Shown: positions 34,894-44,000 of the stretch, piece after piece | Numbering within the stretch: the stretch's first letter is position 1 | How the letters are laid out: every line of letters begins with the position of its first letter | Origin: Massilia varians | GTDB taxonomy: Bacteria > Pseudomonadota > Gammaproteobacteria > Burkholderiales > Burkholderiaceae_D | DNA length: 64,000 nucleotides | Assembly (NCBI RefSeq): GCF_027923905.1 | Contig: NZ_AP026966.1 | Span: 5,209,001 to 5,273,000 of the forward strand | Direction of reading: 5' to 3' | The notes under the pieces: model-generated | The model's database searches: none | Told to the model about the DNA's origin: nothing | The model's input: only the letters and a program-made list of their open reading frames with translations | Made by a program: the position numbers and the translations under genes

Positions 34894-36735
34894 ATGACAA
34901 CGCGACACATCAATCCGCAACGCCGTTCGCTGCTGTATGCTGCATCGGCATCGGTGGCCGGCCTGGCTGTGGGACCGGCGCTCGCCGCAAGCGCAGGAGC
35001 GAAGGTGGCACAAGACGATCCCTGGGCGCGCGCCCAAAGCATCATCGACGGGTTCAGGAAGCCGCTCGTCTTCCCCAAGCGCGACTTCCCCATTACCGCC
35101 TATGGCGCCGAGCCCTGCGAAGCGGTCATGGTGACCGGCTATGTGGCCGACCATGAGGAAGGCAAGGTCCTCACACCGGCGCCGGGCGCGAAGGACTGCT
35201 ACGCGGCCATCGCGGCGGCCATCGCCGCCTGCAGCGCGGCGGGCGGGGGCCGGGTCCTGATCCCGGCCGGTAACTGGCTGGTGAAGGGACCGATCGTCCT
35301 GAAGTCGAACGTCAACGTGCACCTGGCCAGGGGCGCCCACGTCTACTTCAGCAACGATCCGGACGATTTCGCCAAGTACGGCGACTACGACTGCGGCCCC
35401 AGAGGCAAGCTGGTGCTCTCGCGCTGGCAGAGCAACGATTGCCTGAACTATTCGCCGATGGTCTACGCCTACGGCCAGACCAACATCGCCCTCACCGGCG
35501 AAGACTGGACCAGCATCCTGGACGGCCAGGGCGGCGTGCCGCGCGCCGACGGCGAGACCTGGTGGGACTGGAAGGGCAAGCGCAAGGGCGTGGCGGGAAA
35601 GACGCCCAACCCGCAGCGCACCCAGATCGCCGTCAACCCGCTCAATCCGGGCTCGATCCGCTCGCTTGCCCCGCAGCTGAGCGACGCCCAGGTCGCGCTC
35701 ATGGAAGGCAAGAACGACAAATGGCGCACCGACGAAGCCTACCTGCCGACCCTGTCGGAAGCGGGCGTGCCGGTGGCCAAACGGGTATTCGGCCGCGGCC
35801 ACTACCTGCGTCCCTGCATGGTCGAGTTCATCGGCTGCACCAATGTGCTGATGCAGGGCTACCAGCTGAACCAGACGCCGTTCTGGCAGCACCATCCGGT
35901 CAACTGCAGCAAGGTCGAGATCCGTGGCGTGCACATGGACAGCATGGGGCCGAATAGCGACGGCTTCGACCCGGAAGCCTGCAACACCGTGCTGGTCGAC
36001 GGCTGCACCTTCAACAGCGGCGACGACTGCATCGCGATCAAGGCCGGCAAGAACCTCGACACCCAGTTCGGCCCGACCCAGAACGTGGTGATCCAGCACT
36101 GCGTCATGAACAGCGGCCACGGCGGCGTCACGCTGGGCAGCGAGATGTCGGGCGGAATCCAGCACGTGTATGCGCAGGACATCGAGTTCCGCAACACCCA
36201 CTGGGCGACCGACCCGCTCAACACCGCGATCCGCCTGAAGACCAACATGAACCGCGGCGGCTTCCTGCGCCACTTCTACGTGCGCAACGTGACCATGCCG
36301 AACGGCGTCAACCTGAAGCCGCAGTTCTATACCCCGCTGCCCGGCTCGCCGATCCAGCCCAAGTCGGTGGGCTCCGGGGCAGGCGCCGTGATCACCTTCG
36401 ACTGCGACTACGCGCCGAACGCCGACAACGTGCGCACCCGCCCGCCGGTCGTGGAGCACATCCACATCTCGGGCGTCAGGGTCGGCAACGTCGCCACCAA
36501 GGATGGTCCGCGCTCGTGCTACCAGGCGCTGCTCCTGCTCGGTCCGGTCGCCTTCGACTACAACGGCGACAAGCCGGCCGAGATCCTGCCGATCCGCGAC
36601 GTGACCATCACCGACTGCGACTTCGGCACCCCGGTGAACGCGGCCCAGCCCTGGTTCATCCACAACGTCCGCAACGTCAAGCTCACCAGGGTCACCATCG
36701 CGGGCAAGCAGTACGACACGACCCTGCAAGCCTGA
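34894..36735 (+). CDS. Exported GH28 polygalacturonase-family hydrolase, copy 1
   Basis: The 613-residue protein opens with a Tat-type signal (NPQRRSLLYAAS...ALAAS). Its beta-helix holds the GH28 catalytic groups: NSDGFDPEAC near residue 354, GDDCIAIKAGKN near 376, SGHGGVTLGSEM near 406 and RLKTNMNRGG near 446. These hydrolyse galacturonosyl linkages in pectin. A long insertion at about residues 190-320, with WWDWKGKRKG, precedes the catalytic core and is shared with the second copy at 48488. It follows the receptor gene on the same strand. Whether it is endo- or exo-acting cannot be told here; the C terminus has no binding module. Confidence 0.9.
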   Translation: MTTRHINPQRRSLLYAASASVAGLAVGPALAASAGAKVAQDDPWARAQSIIDGFRKPLVFPKRDFPITAYGAEPCEAVMVTGYVADHEEGKVLTPAPGAKDCYAAIAAAIAACSAAGGGRVLIPAGNWLVKGPIVLKSNVNVHLARGAHVYFSNDPDDFAKYGDYDCGPRGKLVLSRWQSNDCLNYSPMVYAYGQTNIALTGEDWTSILDGQGGVPRADGETWWDWKGKRKGVAGKTPNPQRTQIAVNPLNPGSIRSLAPQLSDAQVALMEGKNDKWRTDEAYLPTLSEAGVPVAKRVFGRGHYLRPCMVEFIGCTNVLMQGYQLNQTPFWQHHPVNCSKVEIRGVHMDSMGPNSDGFDPEACNTVLVDGCTFNSGDDCIAIKAGKNLDTQFGPTQNVVIQHCVMNSGHGGVTLGSEMSGGIQHVYAQDIEFRNTHWATDPLNTAIRLKTNMNRGGFLRHFYVRNVTMPNGVNLKPQFYTPLPGSPIQPKSVGSGAGAVITFDCDYAPNADNVRTRPPVVEHIHISGVRVGNVATKDGPRSCYQALLLLGPVAFDYNGDKPAEILPIRDVTITDCDFGTPVNAAQPWFIHNVRNVKLTRVTIAGKQYDTTLQA

Positions 36736-36744
36736 CGCCTGCAA

Positions 36745-36808
36745 CGGTGTCGGTGCAGGATGCGCTAGGATGTCGGACCGACAGCCACCGCTTCCTGCAC
36801 CGACACCG
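36745..36808. repeat. Perfect 16-bp inverted repeat abutting a start codon
   Basis: CGGTGTCGGTGCAGGA (36745-36760) and its exact complement (36793-36808) enclose 32 bases, which contain a smaller GTCGG/CCGAC hairpin. The right arm ends at the base before ATG 36809. It could terminate the GH28 transcript or hold down translation of the following gene; there is no T tract. Confidence 0.7.
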
Positions 36809-37648
36809 ATGCTCGACCTGATCAACGCCATCCCGCGCAGCCTGATTCTTCCTCCCGCCAACCTGTTCCTGCTGATCCTGATCGGGCTGGCCCTGTGGCG
36901 CCGCTGGCCGCGCACCGGCCGCAGCCTCGCGGGAGCCGGGGTGGCGGCACTGGCCTTGCTGTCGATGCCGAAGGTGGCGGAGCTCTTCATCCGGCCGCTG
37001 GAGCGGATGACCGCGCCCCTGCACGCGCCGGAACGCGCCGGCGCCCAGGCGATCGTCGTGCTCGCGGCCGGAAGGCTGCGCGCGGCCCCCGAGTACGGCG
37101 GCCGCGACATCCCCGATGTCACCGCCCTGGCGCGCCTGCGCTACGCGGCCCACCTCCAGCGGCGCACGAAGCTGCCCGTCCTGGTCAGCGGCGGCACCGT
37201 CGGGAAGCCTGGCGCCGGTGAAGGCGCTTATTCGCTGGCCGATGCGATGGCGGCCGCCTTGCGCGAGGATTTCGGCGTGCCGGTGCAATGGATCGAGGCA
37301 CGCTCGCGCGACACCGCCGAAAACGCCGCGTTCAGCGCCGCGCTGTTGCGCGAGGACGAGGTCCGGCGTGTCCTGCTCGTGACCGATGCCATGCACATGG
37401 CGCGCGCCCGCGCCGCATTCGAACGGGCCGGGCTCGAGGTGGTCGACGCGCCGACCATGTTCTTCGGCGACCAGGCCCGCAGCATCCATGCCTGGGTGCC
37501 CAGTGCCGAGGGCTTGCGCCGCTCCTGGTATGCCATGTACGAACTGATCGGCTTGGGCTGGTACCGGCTGCGCGCGGGCGGCGCGCAGGCCCCTGAGCGC
37601 TGGGCGCTCAGCCGCCGGCCCGCTTCGGCTGGTGGCCGAGCTTCCTGA
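36809..37648 (+). CDS. YdcF/ElyC-like DUF218 membrane protein
   Basis: The 279-residue protein has two hydrophobic segments in its first 55 residues (NLFLLILIGLALW, AGVAALALLSMP) and a DUF218 domain with AIVVLAAG, LPVLVSGGTVG, EARSRDTAENA and VLLVTDAMHMARARAAFERAG. Members affect envelope or peptidoglycan precursor metabolism, but biochemical roles are unclear. ATG 36809 (MLDLINAIPRS) is chosen because the family usually starts there; ATG 36770 is in frame but lies within a hairpin loop. The 3' end overlaps the convergent SUI1-family gene by 41 bases. Confidence 0.82.
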   Translation: MLDLINAIPRSLILPPANLFLLILIGLALWRRWPRTGRSLAGAGVAALALLSMPKVAELFIRPLERMTAPLHAPERAGAQAIVVLAAGRLRAAPEYGGRDIPDVTALARLRYAAHLQRRTKLPVLVSGGTVGKPGAGEGAYSLADAMAAALREDFGVPVQWIEARSRDTAENAAFSAALLREDEVRRVLLVTDAMHMARARAAFERAGLEVVDAPTMFFGDQARSIHAWVPSAEGLRRSWYAMYELIGLGWYRLRAGGAQAPERWALSRRPASAGGRAS

Positions 37649-37964
37649 GCGTTTCCATGATCAGCTCGCAATGCTCGCCCTGCACTTCGATCACTCCATC
37701 CTTCACGGTCCCGCCGGAACCGCATGCCGTGCGCAGCTGCTTGCCCAGCTGGGCCAGTGCGGCGGCATCGAGGGCGAGGCCCTTGACGACGGTCACGCTC
37801 TTGCCGCCCCGGCCCTTGGTTTGCAAGGACACGCGCACCACGCCGTCGCCCTTGATCGCGGCCTTGGCCTTGCACTCGCAGCCCGAGACGGGCTTGCGGC
37901 ACTCCGGGCACATGCGGCCGCTCTCGGTGGAATAAACGAGGCCGCTGTTCGAACTGCTCTTCAT
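37608..37964 (-). CDS. SUI1/YciH-family translation factor
   Basis: The 118-residue protein begins with a short segment with a CPECRKPVSGCEC zinc-ribbon-like cysteine set and continues with the SUI1 fold: VRVSLQTKGRGGKSVTVVKG, LAQLGKQLRTACGSGGTVKDG and EVQGEHCELIMETLRKLGH. Bacterial YciH proteins resemble eukaryotic eIF1 and may influence start-site selection. ATG 37964 is chosen since the longer frame lacks family similarity. The last 41 bases overlap the DUF218 gene on the other strand. Confidence 0.88.
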   Translation of the reverse strand: MKSSSNSGLVYSTESGRMCPECRKPVSGCECKAKAAIKGDGVVRVSLQTKGRGGKSVTVVKGLALDAAALAQLGKQLRTACGSGGTVKDGVIEVQGEHCELIMETLRKLGHQPKRAGG

Positions 37965-38020
37965 GTTCTGCTCAAGAATATCTGTGAAATCGGGGGAACG
38001 AGTGTAGCAGCATCGGCCCT

Positions 38021-39316
38021 TCAAAGCTGGGACGGCAAGACCGGACGGGTCCTGCACCACTGCGCACGCGACTCGAACGCGGCGTCGAGCTCGCCGGTCG
38101 ACGTTCCCTGGGCCGGCCGCACGTCGACATACTTCACCGTGGCATCGCAATGGCCCATTTTCGCGCCCAGCAGGAAGATGGCCCTTGCCAGCTCCAGATC
38201 GCCGCTTTGTTCCAGGATCAGTCCGTACTGGTGATAGGCCTCCGGCAGACGGCTCCGCATCGCTTTCTGGAACAGCCCGGACGCTTCGTCCGCGTCCGCA
38301 GGCACTGCGCGGCCGGATACGAGCAGCTTGCCCAGGGCGAGCTCGGCACGGCCTTCACTGCGGCCGAGCGCCTTGCGGTACAGCGTGGCCGCCTGCGCGT
38401 TGTCCTGCACGTTCCCGAGACCCAGTTCGAAACTGCGGCCGAGATGGACCTGCCCTGCCGCATCGCCCTGCGCCGCGGCCCGCGCGATCCAGGCCACTGC
38501 CGCCGTGCGCTCATCGTCCGAGACGGCGCGCCGCATGCCCAGCAGGCCAAGCCGCAGCTGCGCCGCCGCCAGTCCGCCCTCGGCGGAGCGCGTCAGCCAA
38601 TGCAGCGCCTTGTCCATGTCGAGCTCTCCCGTGGTACCGTACTGGTAGGCCCATGCCAGGTTGGCCTGGGCCCAGCCGTGTCCCTGTTCCGCCGCTTTCG
38701 CATACCAGTAGACCGCCTGCTTCTGGTCATACGGCACGCCGAGGCCACGGTAGTACAGCACGCCGAGATTGTTCTGCGCGACCGCATTGCCGGCTTGCGC
38801 CGCCAGCAGGTACCAGGCCGCCGCCTGCACGGGATCGGCCTTGACATGGGTGCCGTGCTGGTACCAGGCGCCCAGGGTATTCCGGGCGACCGGATCGCCC
38901 GCTTCCGCGCTTTTCCTGATGCTGGCGAGCAGCGCCGCATCCTGCGCCTGCGTCTTCTGCGTCCCGGGGATCCAGACAAATTGCGTCTTGAGCCAACCGG
39001 TGGGCGCCTGGCCCGTGGCCAGCACCCCATGAAAATGGCAGTTGCGCACCGCGTCGAGTGCGGCCTTGTCGAGGTCTTCCCTGCCGCTGGACGTGAAGAC
39101 GCGCGCATCGGTCACGCGCCCCGCTTCGCCGATCTGCACTTCGACCGTCGTCGTGCCGCCGGCGCCCCGGGCCAGGGCGGCGGCGGGATAGACCGGGCGC
39201 CCGCAGGCATTCAGGTCCATGGCCATCACCTGCTGCGGATCCTGCAGGCGGGCGGCGAACACTGGGGAGGAAAGGAGCGCCGCGGCAGCGGCCAGGGAGA
39301 GGGCGAGCATTTTCAT
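38021..39316 (-). CDS. Exported TonB C-terminal domain protein with Sel1 repeats
   Basis: The 431-residue protein has a signal peptide (MKMLALSLAAAAALLSSPVF), then a TonB C-terminal-like domain at about residues 30-110 (CGRPVYPAAALARGAGGTTTVEVQI, LDKAALDAVRNCHF). Residues about 120-400 are Sel1-like repeats such as ARNTLGAWYQHG, AQNNLGVLYYRG, AQANLAWAYQYG and YHQYGLILEQSG. Sel1 arrays bind other proteins. No membrane anchor or Pro-rich spacer typical of energy-transducing TonB is present, so it is unlikely to energise receptors. ATG 39316 is preferred to 39334 for its better signal peptide. Confidence 0.8.
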   Translation of the reverse strand: MKMLALSLAAAAALLSSPVFAARLQDPQQVMAMDLNACGRPVYPAAALARGAGGTTTVEVQIGEAGRVTDARVFTSSGREDLDKAALDAVRNCHFHGVLATGQAPTGWLKTQFVWIPGTQKTQAQDAALLASIRKSAEAGDPVARNTLGAWYQHGTHVKADPVQAAAWYLLAAQAGNAVAQNNLGVLYYRGLGVPYDQKQAVYWYAKAAEQGHGWAQANLAWAYQYGTTGELDMDKALHWLTRSAEGGLAAAQLRLGLLGMRRAVSDDERTAAVAWIARAAAQGDAAGQVHLGRSFELGLGNVQDNAQAATLYRKALGRSEGRAELALGKLLVSGRAVPADADEASGLFQKAMRSRLPEAYHQYGLILEQSGDLELARAIFLLGAKMGHCDATVKYVDVRPAQGTSTGELDAAFESRAQWCRTRPVLPSQL

Positions 39317-39399
39317 GCCCCGACTGTACGGCATCGCGCGGCGCTACACATACACGGAATGTCACATCGTCGAACCGGGAATCTTCGGCAGCACCCGCT

Positions 39400-39783
39400 T
39401 TATGGCACGGCCGGCCGCGTCCCGGTCCCTTCGCCGCGCGTCACGTGCAGCATGCGGCTGGGCGCGCGTACCTTGGCGGTATGCCAGACACCGCGCGGCA
39501 CCACGACCGCGCCGCTGCCCTCCAGCACGATCGTCTCCACCCCGCTGTCGCGTTCGAGCAGCAGCTCGACACTGCCGGCCAGCAGGTAGACGAACTCGTC
39601 GCCATGCGGATGCATTTCCCAGTTCGGCCAGTCTTGCGTGAACGAGAATTCGCTGACCAGCCAGCCCTTGCCGAAGGCATCGCGTTCGGCTGGCGGCAGC
39701 TTCCAGAAGGAGTCGCCCGGAACGCTCCGTGCCATGCCATCGTCGGCCAGGTGGACGTAGGTCTGCTGCGGATCGAGGGCCAT
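39400..39783 (-). CDS. Small cupin-domain protein
   Basis: The 127-residue protein is a single cupin barrel: WPNWEMHPHGDEFVYLLAGSVEL supplies His and Glu ligands of motif 1 and VVPRGVWHTAKV the final histidine of motif 2. It opens with a SFWKLPPAERDAFGKGWLVSEF segment seen in ChrR-like cupins. TGGAG lies ahead of ATG 39783, supporting that start over 39843. Ligand and role are unknown; it sits at the end of the minus-strand block that holds the GH43, epimerase and uronate dehydrogenase genes but is separated from it by 56 bases. Confidence 0.78.
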   Translation of the reverse strand: MALDPQQTYVHLADDGMARSVPGDSFWKLPPAERDAFGKGWLVSEFSFTQDWPNWEMHPHGDEFVYLLAGSVELLLERDSGVETIVLEGSGAVVVPRGVWHTAKVRAPSRMLHVTRGEGTGTRPAVP

Positions 39784-39839
39784 GACGTCTCCAGTCTTCA
39801 AGAACGCAAGTCCGGCAATACTATCACCGCAGACCGGCA

Positions 39840-42275
39840 TCAAGGCGTGATGCGCAGGTAATCCACGTCCGCGTAGCTACCCTCCGCCCCGGTCGCGAAC
39901 AGGCCGACCTGTGCGCCGACCCAGCGGCCCATGGTGGCGTCGAAGGGCGCACCGAGCTGGGTATAGCGCAGGCCATCGGCGCTGTACCAGAAGGCGACGC
40001 GGGCGCCGGCCGTCACGTGCAGGCGCAGGTGGGCCGCAAAGCCCGGCAGTTCCGCGCCCAGTTCCTCGCTGCACTTGCCGTCTTGAGCGCAGCGCACCAG
40101 CACCATGCGCGGCTTGCCCGCCACGCGGCGCAGCCCGAACCAGTGGCTGGCCAGGCCCATCGTACCGAGGCCGACCTGGTCGCCGTCGCGCCGGGCCTGC
40201 AGTTCGAGCTTCGCGGTGAGGCCGAAGGCGGGCGCCGGGAACTTCTGGGTCAGCACCGAGGGCAGCGAGCGCACCGGCCTCTCCGGCTGCGCGAACAGGC
40301 GCAGCTGGCCCGGACGGGCATCGAGCGCATACCAGCGGGCATCCGGGTTGGCTGCCCACTGCCATTGCGGGCCCAGGGCCTTGCCGTCGAATTCGTCGCC
40401 GGTGGCAGGCGCCTGCTGCGCGAAGCCGCCGGCAAGCGGCTTGGCATGTTCGATGACCGGCTGGCCCACGCCAGGCTTGCTTGACGGCTCGCCGATCAGC
40501 GGCCAGCCGTCGTTCCAGCGCATCGGCTGCAGGTGCACCACACGCCCATAGGCGCGCCGGTCCTGGAAGTGGAAGAACCAGTCGCTGCCCTGCGGCGTCC
40601 TGACTCAGGCGCCCTGGTGCGGCCCGTTGATGCCGGTCGCGCCCTGCTCCATCACGATGCGCGACTCGTAGGGCCCGTCGATGCTGCGCGAGCGGAACAC
40701 CGATTGCCAGCCATGCTCGACGCCGCCGGCCGGCGCGAACACGTAGTAATAGCCGTTCGCCTTGTACAGCTTCGGCCCTTCCAGCGTGCGGTAGCCGGGC
40801 AGCTTGTCGCCGTCGATGACCACCTTGCCCTCGGTGTCGAGCAGGCTGCGGCCGTCGGGCGCCATCTCGCGCAGCGTGAGCACGTTGTTGAAGCCGGCCC
40901 GGCTCTTGGCCCAGGCGTGGATCAGGTAAGCCTTGCCGTCTTCGTCCCACAGCGGGGCCGGGTCGATGATGCCCTTGCCGGGCAGGAGCAGGTGTGGGGC
41001 GCTCCAGGGACCGTCGAAATCTTTCGCGGTGGTGACGTAGACGCCGTTGTCGGGGTCGGGATAAAAGATCCAGAATTTGCCGTCGTGGTGGCGCAGGGAC
41101 GGCGCCCATACGCCCTTGCCGTGCTGGGGCGCGGCGAACTGCGCGCCGGGCACCAGCCGGGGCAGCGCATGGCCCTTCAGCTCCCAGTTGACCATGTCTT
41201 TCGAGACCAGCAGCGGCAGGCCGGGCGCGTTGGCGAAGCTCGAGGACACCATGTAGTAGGTGTCGCCCACGCGGATCGCGTCCGGGTCGGAATAATCGGC
41301 ATGCAGGATCGGGTTGCGGTAGCGGCCGTCGCCGAGGTCGGGCGACCACGGTGCGCGCGCAGGCACGGGGCCGAGCACGCGCTCGAGAAAAGCCGCCATC
41401 GCGTCGACCGTCGGCGAGACCCAGGGATCGAACAGCCAGAACGAATGCGGGGTGCCGGCCAGCGCCACGGTATCGGTATGGATGCCATGCGTAGCCAATT
41501 TCGCCGCCATTGCCTCGCGTCCCACCGAGAAGCGCGGCACGCTGCTGGTAATGAAGAGTACCGGCGGGCTGTTCTTGCCCACGTGCCCGATGGGCGACGC
41601 CGCGCGCCACAGCGCTTCCTTCTCGGCATAGCGGCCGCCGAACCAGGCGCCGGCGGCGGAGGGATGCTTGTTCGGATCGTCCTCGTGCCTGCGCGCTTCC
41701 TCCGAGGTGAAGTCGGACAGGCCGTCGATGTTCACCACCGCGCGGATGGCTTGCGGCTCCAGCATGCCGACCAGCGAGGCGATCTGGCCGCCGGCCGAGC
41801 CGCCGGCGATGGCGACCTTTGCCGGGTCGATGCCGTCATTGCCTGCGCGTTCGCGCAGCCAGCGCACTGCTTCCTTCACGTCCTCGATCGCGGCCGGGTA
41901 GCGCGCCTGTCCCGACAAACGATAGCTGACGGTGGCGGCCGCATAGCCGCGCGCGGCAAGGCGCGCCGCCAGCGGCGCCATGTTGCTGCGTTCGCCGGCG
42001 CCCCAGCCGCCGCCGTGGACCAGGATCACCAGGGGCGCCGGTTTGCCGCCCGGACCGGGCAGGTAGAGGTCGAGCGCCAATGACAGGTCGCCGCGGCGCG
42101 CATACGCGAGGTCCTTGCGTACCTGGACCGGGGCCGGCGCCTCGGCGCTGGCGATGCGGATGTCGGGATAGTCGCGGACCAGCTTGCGGTAGGTGGTGTC
42201 GGCGTTGTACGGCGCCTGGGCAAAGGCCGCGGCGGTCGCCAGTGCCAGCGCCAGGCCGAGCGAGGCCCGCCTCAC
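39840..42275 (-). pseudogene. Esterase - GH43 glycosidase fusion with in-frame TGA
   Basis: One frame from GTG 42275 to the stop at 39840 encodes about 811 residues broken only by TGA at 40605-40607 (codon 557). Residues 1-19 are a signal peptide. Residues about 35-270 are an alpha/beta hydrolase with VILVHGGGWGAG, GGSAGG and GTPHSFW, like feruloyl or acetyl esterases. From about 285 a GH43 propeller follows: NPILHADYSDPDAIR (base), IDPAPLWDEDG and TLEGPKLYK (acid). The stop falls where GH43 proteins have Trp in GPHQGAW; the reading frame continues with DWFFHFQDRRAYGRVVHLQPM and a concanavalin-like C-terminal domain. The start overlaps the epimerase stop (GTGA). Likely a recent nonsense mutation or base-call error. 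Confidence 0.82.
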
Positions 42276-43159
42276 AGCGCCGCTCCGCGGAATACGCAGC
42301 GCCGCCGCAGCGTGGCGCCCGGCGCCAATACCGTCAGGCCGGGATGGCCAGGCAGGTTGTGCGCATTGATCGGATGGTCCACCGGTTCGAAGCAGAAGAC
42401 GTCGCGTCCCGGCGGCACGTAGAGGATGAAGTAATCCATGTCGGCCTGTACCTCCAGTGCAAGGCCGCGTTGCGGCCAGGTGATGCGGGCGGCGCCGATC
42501 CAGCCCTCGAATACGTTGTCGACGCCGCCTTGCGGCAAAGGCGCGGGGCTGTCGAAGCGCCACTCGGGCGGGATGTCCTGGCGCATCAGCGGCAGCTTGT
42601 CGGGGCCGGCCATCCAGACGCTGTTGGCCCCGGCTTCCAGCCGGGCACCTTGCGGGTCGGGCATCCACGGATGCAGGCCGATCCCGAAGGGCAGCGCGCT
42701 GCGGCCCGCGTTGCGCACGCTGAGCTCCACCACCAGCGCATCCTTGTCCAGGATGTAGTGCAGCTCGGCCGTGTAGGCGAAAGGTTGCGCATCCCAGCGG
42801 TCCAGGCTCAGGGTAAGAGCGCTATCGTGGTGGGCGGCGACGCGCCAGGGCTGCTGCCAGCCGTCGCCGTGGATCGGGCAAGGCTCCCCTTGCCGGTTCG
42901 GCGCGGGCACGTGGCGCCGGCCCTCGAAGGCAAAGCCCGAGGGCGCCATCCGGTTCGACCAGGGCAGCAGCGGGAAACAGGCCAGTTGCCCGGGCAGCGG
43001 CGTGTCCGTCGCGTCGGGCGGCAAGGCGCGCAGCAGCGGCTGCGCTTTGCCGCCGTCCAGCCAGTCCAGCCGCGCCAGGCCGCCCCCGACCTGCGGAACA
43101 ATCTCGGCCAGCAGGCGCGCGTTGCGTAGCGTGAGGCGTTCCAGCACGGCTCTGGTCAC
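42272..43159 (-). CDS. Aldose 1-epimerase family protein
   Basis: The 295-residue beta-sandwich protein interconverts sugar anomers. It has LLPWSNRM, the catalytic histidine segment PCPIHGDGWQ, GIGLHPWM, and the catalytic glutamate region VFCFEPVDHPINAHN. In this cluster it may speed anomer exchange of galacturonate or arabinose released from pectin. It lies three bases after the uronate dehydrogenase stop and overlaps the esterase-GH43 start by four bases (GTGA), so the three genes form one operon. Length is typical. Confidence 0.87.
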   Translation of the reverse strand: MTRAVLERLTLRNARLLAEIVPQVGGGLARLDWLDGGKAQPLLRALPPDATDTPLPGQLACFPLLPWSNRMAPSGFAFEGRRHVPAPNRQGEPCPIHGDGWQQPWRVAAHHDSALTLSLDRWDAQPFAYTAELHYILDKDALVVELSVRNAGRSALPFGIGLHPWMPDPQGARLEAGANSVWMAGPDKLPLMRQDIPPEWRFDSPAPLPQGGVDNVFEGWIGAARITWPQRGLALEVQADMDYFILYVPPGRDVFCFEPVDHPINAHNLPGHPGLTVLAPGATLRRRCVFRGAAL

Positions 43160-43162
43160 CGA

Positions 43163-43981
43163 TCAGTATTGCGGGCCGTCCAGCAGGAACTTGCCGCCCT
43201 GGTACATGGTGGTGACGTCGTCTTTGGCCGGGAACTCGGAAGTGTCCGGGAACAGGTGCGCGAACTTCGACGAGCTGTCCTTCGGCTTGTAGCCCAGGTG
43301 CGAAGCCAGGCGGTTGTCCCACCACACGCTGTCGTTGCTAGAGACGCCGTAGACGATGGTGTGGCCGACGCGCGGCGCGAACAGCGAGCAGCGCAGCATC
43401 TCGGTCAGGTCGTCGTAGGAGAACCAGGTGCTCATCATGCGCTTGTTGGCCGGCTCGGGGAAGCTCGAACCGATGCGGATGCAGACGGTCTCGATGCCGA
43501 AGCGGTCGAAGTAGTAGCGCGCGATCTGCTCGCCGAAGACCTTGGACAGGCCGTAGTAGCTGTCCGGGCGGGTCGGCGAATCCGCATCCAGCACGGTGTT
43601 GACGTGGTGGTAGCCGATCGCGTGGTTCGAGCTGGCGAAGATCACGCGGCGGGTAGAGGCCTTGTGCAGCGCCTCGTAGAGGTTGGCCACGCCCAGAATG
43701 TTGGCCTGCATGATCGGTTCGAAGGGCTTCTCGGTGGAGATGCCGCCGAAGTGCAGTACGGCGTCCACGCCCTCGAGCAGTTTCAGCACCGCTTCCTTGT
43801 CGGCCAGGTCGCACTGGACGATCTCTTCGCCCTCGCGCGCTTCGCCCATGTCGGCGACGTCGGACAGGCGCACGACCTCGGCCCAGGGCTTGATACGGTC
43901 ACGCAGCACCTTGCCGAGGCCGCCGGCGGCGCCGGTCAGCAGGATGCGTTTGAAGGGTTTGCCTTTTGCGGCTTCGGTCAT
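43163..43981 (-). CDS. udh: Uronate dehydrogenase
   Basis: The 272-residue short-chain dehydrogenase oxidises galacturonate or glucuronate at C1 with NAD to the aldarolactone. It has the Rossmann loop LTGAAGGLG, LHFGGISTEKPFE, FASSNHAIG and the catalytic YYGLSK with Tyr143 and Lys147. RIGSSFPEPANKRMMSTWFS and NDSVWWDNR fit characterised uronate dehydrogenases. The product would go to the lactonase at 19991 and the dehydratase at 44126. It is first of the udh-epimerase-esterase/GH43 operon; its upstream region holds repeat copy B. Confidence 0.9.
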   Translation of the reverse strand: MTEAAKGKPFKRILLTGAAGGLGKVLRDRIKPWAEVVRLSDVADMGEAREGEEIVQCDLADKEAVLKLLEGVDAVLHFGGISTEKPFEPIMQANILGVANLYEALHKASTRRVIFASSNHAIGYHHVNTVLDADSPTRPDSYYGLSKVFGEQIARYYFDRFGIETVCIRIGSSFPEPANKRMMSTWFSYDDLTEMLRCSLFAPRVGHTIVYGVSSNDSVWWDNRLASHLGYKPKDSSSKFAHLFPDTSEFPAKDDVTTMYQGGKFLLDGPQY

Positions 43982-44000
43982 GCTAAAACTCCTTGATCAT

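Noticed and set aside
31909..37122. Very long minus-strand open frame of over 1700 codons
   Set aside because: It is antisense to a TonB-dependent receptor and a GH28 gene whose motifs are clear. Its product is Val/Ala/His/Arg/Gly-rich without domains, as expected from the reverse frame of high-GC genes.
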